Assembly: GCA_035301485.1 (NCBI GenBank)
Contig: DATGUF010000008.1
Location: forward strand, 1 to 41,385
DNA from: CALEAR01 sp035301485
GTDB lineage: Bacteria; Pseudomonadota; Gammaproteobacteria; Pseudomonadales; Alcanivoracaceae
DNA length: 41,385 nucleotides
Direction of reading: 5' to 3'
Shown here: positions 23,829 through 31,436 of the stretch, piece by piece
Numbering within the stretch: the first letter of the stretch is position 1
Layout of the letters: each line of letters begins with the position of its first letter
Position numbers and translations under genes: made by a program
Notes under the pieces: generated by a model
Told to the model about the DNA's origin: nothing
Databases searched by the model: none
What the model saw: the letters and a program-made list of their open reading frames with translations, nothing else

Positions 23829-24801
23829 TAAAGAATTTATTATCTTTACTACCGACGACGGTAAAGTAGCCATCAACACCCAATTTGATGATGAAACGGT
23901 ATGGTTGTCTTTAGACCAGATGGCGGAATTGTTTGACCGCAACAAGTCCACCATTTCACGACATATCAATAATGTATTTGAAGAGGGTGAGTTAGGGCGC
24001 TCTGCAACAGTTGCAGATTTTGCAACAGTTCAAAATGAAGGCGGCCGCCAAGTACAAAGACAAATCGAACACTTCAACCTCGATGTCATTATTTCTGTGG
24101 GGTACCGCGTTAAATCCTTACGTGGCACGCAGTTTCGGCAATGGGCTACTAAGCGCCTGCAGGAGTACATTCGCAAGGGTTATACCCTCGACGATGAGCG
24201 TTTAAAGAATGGTGGTGGCCGTTATTTTCGAGAGCTGTTACAGCGCATTCGCGATATTCGTTCATCCGAGCGAAATCTTTACCAGCAAGTAACAGATATA
24301 TATGCCACTGCAATTGACTATGACGCTAAAGCAGACGTGACGCGTGAATTCTTTGCCACAGTGCAAAACAAGATGCATTATGCCGCCCACAAGCAAACTG
24401 CTGCTGAAGTGATTTTTAATCGTGCTGATAGTGCGCAGCCACTTATGGGTATGACAAACTTTAAAGGTAATTACATTACTAAAAGTGATGCCAGAGTTGC
24501 AAAAAACTATCTTACCGAAAGAGAGCTACAGGTACTTAATTTACTTGTATCACAATTTCTGGATTTTGCTGAGCTGCAAGCGCTGGAAGAAAACGCCATG
24601 ACTATGGCGCAATGGATATCTGAGCTAGATAGGCAGCTGCTAAGCAATCGCCGTGAGCTACTTACTGATAGGGGAAAGGTGGCACGTAAGCAGGCTATAG
24701 CTAAGGCCGAGCGTGCATTTGAAGAATATCGAGCCAAAGAAATGCAGCAGCTTGAAAGTGATTTTGATCGAGCCGTAAAGCAGTTAAATAAAAAAGCTTA
24801 A
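23821..24801 (+). CDS. RhuM family virulence-type protein
   Basis: 326 residues. The N-terminal part (VWLSLDQMAELFDRNKSTIS, then RHINNVFEEGEL) is an HTH-like DNA-binding region. The core NLDVIISVGYRVKSLRGTQF followed by R-Q-W-A-T is the hallmark of RhuM proteins. The C-terminal region is helical with charged heptads. RhuM was first noted in Salmonella pathogenicity island 3; its biochemical role is unknown, and it often occurs in defence islands and next to Fic. Its start lies within the last codons of fic. Confidence 0.9.
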   Translation: MDNKEFIIFTTDDGKVAINTQFDDETVWLSLDQMAELFDRNKSTISRHINNVFEEGELGRSATVADFATVQNEGGRQVQRQIEHFNLDVIISVGYRVKSLRGTQFRQWATKRLQEYIRKGYTLDDERLKNGGGRYFRELLQRIRDIRSSERNLYQQVTDIYATAIDYDAKADVTREFFATVQNKMHYAAHKQTAAEVIFNRADSAQPLMGMTNFKGNYITKSDARVAKNYLTERELQVLNLLVSQFLDFAELQALEENAMTMAQWISELDRQLLSNRRELLTDRGKVARKQAIAKAERAFEEYRAKEMQQLESDFDRAVKQLNKKA

Positions 24802-25025
24802 AAAAGCTAAAGGCACCATGAGTAATAACACTCAGCAAGAGAAAGCCTAAAAATGCCGCAAACTTAATGCGACGCTTTATCGATCAAGGCTTGCTCAAGG
24901 TGCTTTTGCTAACTTTACTTGGGCCATAAATTAAACAAGCTATTCTTATCTGTGACGCAGCATGACGTTGAGTTAAGCTTTACTGTCATTAACTAAGTTG
25001 TGCCATCTTTTACCTAAGGGTCAAT

Positions 25026-25214
25026 ATGACTAACGATAAAGTAAATCACTCTGAAACAGCATCGATGATTTGGGGTGTAGCTGACCTGCTACGCGGTAAC
25101 TTCAGACAAAGCCTATAACGCGCATCATTCTGCCGTTCGTGCTGCCACACTCTTTTAGAGTGCGTGCTAGAGCCCACCAAAGAGGCTGTACTAGCCGTAG
25201 CTAAAGAATACAGT
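25026..25214 (+). pseudogene. hsdM: Decayed N-terminal remnant of hsdM (type I restriction methylase)
   Basis: ATG 25026 opens MTNDKVNHSETASMIWGVAD and LLRGNFRQS, which is how one branch of type I HsdM proteins starts. The frame hits a stop at 25116. In other frames the sequence continues as RIILPFVL (25119-25145 region) and ECVLEPTKEAVLAVAKEYS up to 25214, again following HsdM. Small insertions, deletions and base changes around the frame shifts show decay in place; the methylase core (NPPF), hsdS and hsdR are absent. The flanking 24,802-25,025 shows only a ten-codon frame and nothing else I can support. Confidence 0.65.
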
Positions 25215-25236
25215 CCAAACCTTGGAATATGCGTAA

Positions 25237-25368
25237 CATGCTATTAGCTCGTGCGGTGGGCATCTCAATGAGACAAACTCAGGTGTTTTTGTGAGCGGGG
25301 ATGGCAAAACTATAACTATCACCGCTTATGAGTTACGTGTCGGGCGTGAAGCTGAAAATAATAAATAA
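25237..25368 (+). pseudogene. Unassigned gene remnant between hsdM scar and the toxin-antitoxin pair
   Basis: A 43-codon open frame without a start codon ends HLNETNSGVFVSGDGKTIT, then ITAYELRVGREAENNK and a stop. The composition looks like real protein (a beta-rich C-terminus), but I do not recognise its family. It may be the tail of a gene deleted together with the middle of hsdM. Confidence 0.35.
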
Positions 25369-25439
25369 GATTGAACAGTGTGACTGGTTGATTTATAGTC
25401 GATCTGATGTAATTAAACTGTAACACGTAAGGTGTCGCT

Positions 25440-25718
25440 ATGTCAGAAACCACATTTACATTTCGTGTCGATGAGCGTTTGAAGTCAGAGTTTGCAGCGC
25501 TGGCTAAAAAGCATGATCGCTCAGCAGCACAGCTTATCAGAGATCTTATGCGGGGCTTTGTTAATGAAGGCGGTTCATTGTCAGAAGTGGACGCACGTGC
25601 GTTGACAGCTGCTCAAAAGTTAGAGCTGGATGTGCGTTATGAAGCTTATCAAGCAGGAAAGGTTGAAACTGTAGACGCAGAGCAAGCTATTGAGGCGCTA
25701 CGTGCGAAGTTTAGTTGA
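25440..25718 (+). CDS. Ribbon-helix-helix antitoxin (ParD/RelB-like)
   Basis: 92 residues. The first 45 follow the ribbon-helix-helix layout: strand TTFTFRVDERLKSEF, then helices LAALAKKHDRSAAQ-type and LIRDLMRGFV. The acidic, helical C-terminal half (LSEVDARALTAAQKLELDVR) would wrap the toxin. Such antitoxins bind their own promoter as dimers. The stop overlaps the toxin start, the classical toxin-antitoxin layout. AAGGTG lies before the ATG. Confidence 0.88.
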   Translation: MSETTFTFRVDERLKSEFAALAKKHDRSAAQLIRDLMRGFVNEGGSLSEVDARALTAAQKLELDVRYEAYQAGKVETVDAEQAIEALRAKFS

Positions 25719-25999
25719 TTCAGGTTCGTTTGGCCCGAAGAGCCGTTGACGAGCTCGAATATTCAGCTATGGCCTACGAAGCGATAAGCAAGGGCTTAGG
25801 GGTTCGATTCATTAATGAAGTGGATAGCATCATAAAAACGATAGCGAGCTCGCCTAAGCTTTACCAAGTTGTTTACAACGAATATAGAGTAGCGCACTTA
25901 AAACGCTTCCCTTTCAGTGTTTTTTACACGTTGGAAGAGGAGGGGGCTGTAATTCATGCCGTCTTTGATAACCGCCAAGATCCCGCGAAACGTCCTTGA
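25715..25999 (+). CDS. RelE/ParE superfamily toxin
   Basis: 94 residues starting at an unusual TTG that overlaps the antitoxin stop (TTGA). The fold pattern is typical: VRLARRAVDELEYSAMAYEA, GLGVRFINEVDSIIKTIASS, then VAHLKRFPFSVFYTL and HAVFDNRQDPAKR. The R-F-P-F-x-V-F-Y strand and D-x-R-x-D-P end suggest the ParE branch (gyrase-targeting) more than RelE, but the target cannot be decided from sequence. Weak start plus overlap would keep toxin below antitoxin. Confidence 0.88.
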   Translation: MIQVRLARRAVDELEYSAMAYEAISKGLGVRFINEVDSIIKTIASSPKLYQVVYNEYRVAHLKRFPFSVFYTLEEEGAVIHAVFDNRQDPAKRP

Positions 26000-26042
26000 A
26001 GAAATTCCTTGGGTTATAGTTGCTCGATTACTTATGTAAGGC

Positions 26043-26470
26043 ATGGGCATTCGTGCATGTGCTATTGTCGATTTAGATTTTGCATGTTTCCATGTGAATA
26101 AAAATGGGCTTTTAGAGCAAGCTGATGGAGACCTTGATAAGGCAAAAAAGATACTTAGGAACTTCAGTAGGTGCATTTTTTTCATTGGATGGTAGTGACC
26201 TGTTATAAAAAAGTAATTAATGAAGTGCAGAAGATGTTTGGACTTGTTTTGCAACAGATGAAGAAGGCAGGGAGATAGCCATGCTGCCTTGATGGCTAAG
26301 CAAATATGGGCGTGTTAATAAAGCCCTATTGAACAAGTTACTGAAGCAGAAAAAAAGACGAAGAAGCAATTGTCGAGCAGGAACAAGAGCTTGTAACGAT
26401 GAGTGCCTCAGATTTTGAACAGCAGCTGCCAACTTTTAAGGCATGCTTTGAATGGATTAGGAGTTTGTAA
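26043..26470 (+). pseudogene. Fragments of a degraded gene upstream of mod (possibly OLD/TOPRIM-type ATPase)
   Basis: Two open pieces are visible. 26043-26195 encodes MGIRACAIVDLDFACFHVNK then NGLLEQADGDLDKAKKILRN; the AIVDLDFA strand resembles the metal-binding DLDF/DxD strand of TOPRIM-type nuclease domains. 26345-26470 encodes a frame ending DFEQQLPTFKACFEWIRSL whose stop overlaps the mod ATG as TAATG. That overlap implies this was once the upstream gene of the restriction operon. The central part is lost and family assignment is tentative. Confidence 0.4.
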
Positions 26471-28329
26471 TGCCCACACTAGAGTTTAAGGGTAAGCAGT
26501 TTGTTTATTCCCATCACCTTGGAGTTCCTTTTCGTGAGTTGCAGGTGGTGTCTGAAAAGTCATTGCCGATAGATGGCGGTCAGCCTTCGCTAGATGACAA
26601 CTTGATCATTCATGGCGACAATCTGGAGGCGCTTAAAGCGTTGTTACCGACTCATGCAGGAAAAGTTGATTGCATTTTTATTGATCCCCCCTATAACACT
26701 GGAGAAGAGGGTTGGTGTTATAACGACAATGTGCGTTCTCCTTTAATGCAGGAGTGGCTAAAAAATTCTGCAAATCCAGTTGATAAGGAGGATCTGGAAC
26801 GACATGACAAGTGGCTGTGTATGATGTGGCCAAGGCTGAATCTATTGCATGAGCTTTTACATGAGAATGGTTCAATATGGATTACATTGGACGATAACGA
26901 GCAGCACAGGATCAGGGTGGTTTTAGATGAAATATTTGGTGAGGATAATTTCGTAGCCAACATTGCTTGGCAAGCGAGAACATCAGTACAAAATGATACG
27001 GATATCTCTACCAATAATGTTAATCACATTATCGTTTATGCGAAAAATAGGCGCAAGACAAACAGGCGTCTGAAGCAGTCAAATGCGGACTCTTGGTATA
27101 CTCAAGATGGTTTTGTTGTTCGACCGCTAGAATTAGACACAGGAAGATATGACAACCCTGATGATGATCCGCGTGGCCCTTGGAAAGCTGATCCTTTTGA
27201 CGCGCCTAATGTTCGTGAAAATCTAGATTATGAAATTGTAAACCCCAACACAAATACTGTTTATCAACCGTCAAAAGGTAGGCATTGGAGAACGGAAGAA
27301 GAAAAATACCTAGAGCTATTAGAGGATGAGCGTATTGTTTTTGGAAAGACTGGAAAAGCAGGTCCACAATTAAAGGTATTTGCAAGTGAAAAAGAAGACT
27401 ATGGTGAGGTTGAGACTAGTTGGTGGGACGGGCCTGCTACTACAACAGATGGGGTGAAAGAACTTAATCGAATTATTCCCGATCATAGTTTTGATAACCC
27501 AAAACCTACTGAATTACTAAAAAAAATTATTAGGCACGCAACTGATGATCAAGCACTCATCTTAGATTCTTTTGCTGGCTCGGGCACAACAGCACAAGCT
27601 GTGCTCGCACAAAATAAAATAGATGGCGGTAATCGTCGCTTTATTTTGGTTGAATGTGAGGATTACGCAGATACATTGACTGCAGAGCGTGTGCGTCGTG
27701 TTATTGGGGGGTATCCATTTTCAGGTAATCAGCGTGAAGAGCTGCATCGTGAAAATATCACTTGGACTGCCTTTAGCAATGAAAGGCGGCGTCAAAAAAT
27801 CATGGAGCACATCCAATCTCTTGAAAAGCTTCACGGCGATAACTACGACCGAATCAGAAAAGAAATTAAAGATGGTGAGCTGATTGTGAGAGGCGAGCGC
27901 AAAGTGGAAAAAGTGGCACCAGGTTTGGGTGGTAGCTTCACTTATTGTACTTTGGGCGAACCTATTGACATTGCAAGCTTGCTCACCGGAACAGGCATGC
28001 CAAGCTTCGATGCTTTGGCTCGTTACGTGTTCTATACAGCTACCGGGCAATCCTTGCATACAGTAGAAAACCCAGCAGCAAATGGTTTTATTGGTGAGAC
28101 AGACTTGTTTCGGGTGCATTTATTTTATCAACCGGATAAGGACTGGCTACGTTCCAATGAAGCTGCGTTGAATATGGAGCGTATGGCTGCCATTGAGGCT
28201 ACTAATAATAGTGGTAAAAGAAGTATTGTTTTTGCTGTGGCCAAGTTTATGAGCCAAAAGGAATTAACAGCTCGGCGGATAGAGTTTTGTCAGCTGCCTT
28301 ATGCAGTTCACCGCATATTGGGAGACTAA
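26470..28329 (+). CDS. mod: Type III-like site-specific DNA-methyltransferase (Mod)
   Basis: 619 residues. Motif IV DPPYNTG is at residues 72-78 and motif I F-A-G-S-G-T-T at 368-374; this order (IV before I) makes it a beta-class N6-adenine or N4-cytosine methyltransferase, with the target-recognition region between. LIIHGDNLEALKALLP before motif IV is typical of Mod proteins. Mod both modifies host DNA and gives sequence recognition to the restriction subunit. The start overlaps the stop of a decayed frame (TAATG), and the restriction subunit follows after 2 bp. Recognition sequence is unknown. Confidence 0.93.
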   Translation: MPTLEFKGKQFVYSHHLGVPFRELQVVSEKSLPIDGGQPSLDDNLIIHGDNLEALKALLPTHAGKVDCIFIDPPYNTGEEGWCYNDNVRSPLMQEWLKNSANPVDKEDLERHDKWLCMMWPRLNLLHELLHENGSIWITLDDNEQHRIRVVLDEIFGEDNFVANIAWQARTSVQNDTDISTNNVNHIIVYAKNRRKTNRRLKQSNADSWYTQDGFVVRPLELDTGRYDNPDDDPRGPWKADPFDAPNVRENLDYEIVNPNTNTVYQPSKGRHWRTEEEKYLELLEDERIVFGKTGKAGPQLKVFASEKEDYGEVETSWWDGPATTTDGVKELNRIIPDHSFDNPKPTELLKKIIRHATDDQALILDSFAGSGTTAQAVLAQNKIDGGNRRFILVECEDYADTLTAERVRRVIGGYPFSGNQREELHRENITWTAFSNERRRQKIMEHIQSLEKLHGDNYDRIRKEIKDGELIVRGERKVEKVAPGLGGSFTYCTLGEPIDIASLLTGTGMPSFDALARYVFYTATGQSLHTVENPAANGFIGETDLFRVHLFYQPDKDWLRSNEAALNMERMAAIEATNNSGKRSIVFAVAKFMSQKELTARRIEFCQLPYAVHRILGD

Positions 28330-28331
28330 GT

Positions 28332-30992
28332 ATGGAGCTCAAAGAGTACCAGCAAGGCGTATTGAACAGATTGGATTATTTTCTTCAGGTGCTTACTGAA
28401 AAACGTGAAGATGCCGAGGACTTTGTCGAGTTTCAGAAGAGTAAAGGTAGGGAGGCCAGTTTAGGTGATTACTGCCGCGGTGCTTGGGAGCAGCTTAATA
28501 CCGAGCGTCGTCTGCCTTATCTTTATCAAGCAGGTAATCCGCTAGTTGCACCTTATTTGTCGCGATACGATGGTTTGGGATTGTCTATTCCAAATATCTG
28601 TTTGAAGGTACCAACAGGTGGCGGCAAAACCTTGTTGGCAACTGCTGCCTTGGAACGTCTACAGGTCGATTATTTTCAGCAGCAAATTGGAATGGTGCTA
28701 TGGATTGTCCCATCTGAGGCAATATATCGACAAACATGGAAGCAATTAGCTGATCGTGAGCATCCGTATAGGCAAATGTTAGAACGTGCCTCTGGAGGGC
28801 GCGTGAAGCTCCTAGAAAAGGATGATGCTTTCACCAAAAGAGATCTTGCCGATCAGCTCTGTGTCATGCTGCTGATGCTGCCTTCTGCTGCGCGCAGAAC
28901 CAAAGCAACATTGCGAGTGTTTCGTGATAGTGGCCGTTTTACATCTTTTTTTCCTGTGGAAGATGACAATGAAGCAAACCTACAGTTGCTACAGGAAATG
29001 CCCAATCTTGACCAGAACGATTTAGCAGACCTCGGTTTTGCCGAGGGTGTGGTACCGGGATTGGTGTCCATTAAGCAAAGCTTGGGGAATGTGTTGCGTC
29101 TTGTGCGACCGGTTATTGTGGTTGATGAGGGGCATAGAGCCTATTCGGATACTGCACGTGACACTCTGGCTGGTTTTAATCCGCGGTTTATTTTGGAGTT
29201 GTCTGCCACGCCAAACACCAATGGTAGGCACCAGTCGAATGTGTTGGTGAATGTTCCGGGCACAGACCTCAAAGATGAGGAAATGATCAAGCTGCCTATT
29301 AATGTGGTTAATGAAGGAAAAGGTAGCTGGAAGCAAACGTTGTCATTGGCTCATGCTAAACAGCAAGAGTTAGAACAAGCTGCCTTGGCGTTTCAGAATG
29401 AAACAGGCCGCTATATTCGACCTATTGTTTTGATTCGTGTAGAAAGAACTGGTAGAGAACAGCGTGACTCGGGTTTTATTCATGCAGAAGATGCACGTGA
29501 GTACTTGCGTGATCAACTTGGAGTGAAAGATGAGTACATTCGTCTCAAAACTTCAAGTGATGATGAGTTGGCAGATGAAGATTTAATGTCAGCTACTTCC
29601 ACTGTGCGCTATATCATTACTAAGGATGCGTTGCGTGAGGGTTGGGACTGCCCCTTTGCTTATGTATTGGCCATTTTGTCGCGTACAACTGCAACGACAG
29701 CATTAACGCAAATGATTGGTCGAGTATTGCGACAGCCACACGCTCAAGCTACAGGTGTTGAATCGCTAGATGAGTGTTATGTGTTTACCTTTGACCAAGA
29801 CGTTACTGCTGCTGTGGATGGCGTGCGTAAGGGGCTGGAAGATGAGGGCATGGCTGATTTAGCATCAAGTGTTAAGTCGGTAGATCCAACAAGTGGGCTA
29901 GTCCATAACATGCGCCGTGAAACAATCAAACGAAACCCAAAATTCAAGGGGCTGCCACCTATCTTCTTGCCTAGAATTTTGCATCGCGATAATAGCCATG
30001 TAGAAGGGTATCGGGCGTTGGATTATGAGCGCGACGTGCTAGGGGAGTTGGACTGGGAGGCCTTACAGTTTTTGGCCGCCGATAGCCCAAATATGGATGC
30101 CGACAGGCTCGAACGAACTGTAGCCCGAGTTAGCCTTAATAAAAAATCAAAAGGAACTGGGCAAACAGTCTTTGAACTAGAGCAGGAAGAGATAGAAGGA
30201 ATACCGGAGGGTGGGCTAGATTTACCTTTTTTGGTGCGGCAGTTGTTGGATGTGGTACCAAACCCTTGGCAGGGTATGCGCTTGCTGGAGGAAACTTTAG
30301 CAGCACTGCGGACTAAAGGAGTTACTGGAGAGCAAATATACATAAATCGGCTTGACCTTGTAAGCAGCATGAGAACAAGTTTGCGAAAGCAAGTAAATGC
30401 AATGGCTGAATCTCTATTTCGTGAAAAGCTTCAAAGTGGTGAGATTGCTTTGCGTTTAGTTTCGTCTAACGACCCAGCGCTTAACTGGAAAATTTCGGAA
30501 ACATTTGAAATCGATGTTTCCGATACTGATTCGCTGCTGTATAGGAAGAATGGTGAGCCATTAGAAAGAAGCCTATTTGAAAAGGTCTATCAAAAAGAAT
30601 TCAATGATCTGGAAAAGAATACAGCCTGGTATCTCGATGGGCAGCAGTGCGTGTACTGGTGGCACAGAATAGCTGTAAACCAGCAATCTTATGGCTTGCA
30701 AGGCTGGCAGCGCCATCGGGTGTATCCAGATCTTTTAGCTTGTGTTCATGGTACAGAGGAAGGGAAGTTCAGCTTTTCGGTATTAGAAACCAAGGGAGAA
30801 CATCTGAAAGGTAATGATGATACTGAGTATAAACGCGAGCTATTTGAGTTACTGACCCAGTGTGCAGCGGATGCGGCAGCGATAGGGCAGCTTGATCTAG
30901 GTGAGCCTGGAGATAAAATTCAGTTTCAGTTGGTTATGGAAGAGGACTGGGATAAGACTGTAGCTGAGTCTCTTCGTGAACTGAGCCAGTAA
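28332..30992 (+). CDS. res: Type III-like restriction enzyme subunit (Res), SF2 helicase plus nuclease
   Basis: 886 residues from ATG 28332 (GGGAG eight bases before it); the frame opens 45 bp upstream at a TTG. Walker A P-T-G-G-G-K-T is at 94-100, motif II D-E-G-H at 265-268, motif III ELSATPN, and motif VI MIGRVLRQP in the second RecA domain. At the C-terminus a PD-(D/E)xK nuclease site is visible: Y-P-D800-L and VLE819-T-K821. This is a complete DEGH-type translocase/endonuclease working with Mod. Some relatives act in defence systems other than classical type III; no third subunit is intact here. Confidence 0.93.
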   Translation: MELKEYQQGVLNRLDYFLQVLTEKREDAEDFVEFQKSKGREASLGDYCRGAWEQLNTERRLPYLYQAGNPLVAPYLSRYDGLGLSIPNICLKVPTGGGKTLLATAALERLQVDYFQQQIGMVLWIVPSEAIYRQTWKQLADREHPYRQMLERASGGRVKLLEKDDAFTKRDLADQLCVMLLMLPSAARRTKATLRVFRDSGRFTSFFPVEDDNEANLQLLQEMPNLDQNDLADLGFAEGVVPGLVSIKQSLGNVLRLVRPVIVVDEGHRAYSDTARDTLAGFNPRFILELSATPNTNGRHQSNVLVNVPGTDLKDEEMIKLPINVVNEGKGSWKQTLSLAHAKQQELEQAALAFQNETGRYIRPIVLIRVERTGREQRDSGFIHAEDAREYLRDQLGVKDEYIRLKTSSDDELADEDLMSATSTVRYIITKDALREGWDCPFAYVLAILSRTTATTALTQMIGRVLRQPHAQATGVESLDECYVFTFDQDVTAAVDGVRKGLEDEGMADLASSVKSVDPTSGLVHNMRRETIKRNPKFKGLPPIFLPRILHRDNSHVEGYRALDYERDVLGELDWEALQFLAADSPNMDADRLERTVARVSLNKKSKGTGQTVFELEQEEIEGIPEGGLDLPFLVRQLLDVVPNPWQGMRLLEETLAALRTKGVTGEQIYINRLDLVSSMRTSLRKQVNAMAESLFREKLQSGEIALRLVSSNDPALNWKISETFEIDVSDTDSLLYRKNGEPLERSLFEKVYQKEFNDLEKNTAWYLDGQQCVYWWHRIAVNQQSYGLQGWQRHRVYPDLLACVHGTEEGKFSFSVLETKGEHLKGNDDTEYKRELFELLTQCAADAAAIGQLDLGEPGDKIQFQLVMEEDWDKTVAESLRELSQ

Positions 30993-31186
30993 GAGATTTT
31001 GAGTGTCTTCCTAAAGATTCTACCGCTTACCGCATAAAGTTTGCACCTAAGGGTGCGCTATATCTTTTGCTTCATAAGTCGGTAGTCAGTAGGAAGTGGG
31101 AAAGTCTAGATGATGTTCGCTTAGTCTATGGAGACACTCCTATTACATATATTGATGTAGATGGTGTTGGTTTATGTATCAGATAA
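30989..31186 (+). pseudogene. 65-codon open frame overlapping the end of res, no start codon
   Basis: Shifted by one base from res, this frame reads VRDFECLPKDSTAYRIKFAP then KGALYLLLHKSVVSRKWESL and DDVRLVYGDTPITYIDVDGV to a stop at 31184. No ATG, GTG or TTG opens it, yet its composition is protein-like. It could be the tail of a truncated neighbour, or an original C-terminal extension of res cut off by a frameshift. I do not recognise the family. Confidence 0.45.
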
Positions 31187-31220
31187 ATTTTTTACGACAC
31201 CAGAGAAAGGAGTTGCTTAG

Positions 31221-31436
31221 TTGAAAGAGTTTTTAACTTGGATTGTGGATAACCAACACTGGCTATTTTCCGGTGTTGGGCTAGTAGTTTTTGCCTGGAT
31301 TGGGCGTTTTTTCTTTAGAAAACGCCATGCATCGCCTACTCAAACCATCCGCTCAGGTGATGGTTCAATAAATATTCAGGCAAACCGAAATGTTAATTTT
31401 GGGGTAAAAAAAGATAGCGATGAGGAAGCCGAATAA
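31221..31436 (+). CDS. Small membrane protein with NIQA motif, first gene of TPR-PIN operon
   Basis: 71 residues from a TTG start with AAAGGAG eight bases before it. Residues 12-32 form one membrane helix (HWLFSGVGLVVFAWIGRFFF), followed by a basic cluster RKRH, so the tail probably faces the cytosol. The tail carries S-G-D-G-S-I-N-I-Q-A-N-R-N-V-N-F (45-60), and an acidic end. A closely similar motif stands at the N-terminus of the next protein, whose gene overlaps this one by 17 bp. I infer that the pair interact or share an anchoring surface and that this protein recruits the giant protein to the membrane. Not a known family that I can name. Confidence 0.7.
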   Translation: MKEFLTWIVDNQHWLFSGVGLVVFAWIGRFFFRKRHASPTQTIRSGDGSINIQANRNVNFGVKKDSDEEAE

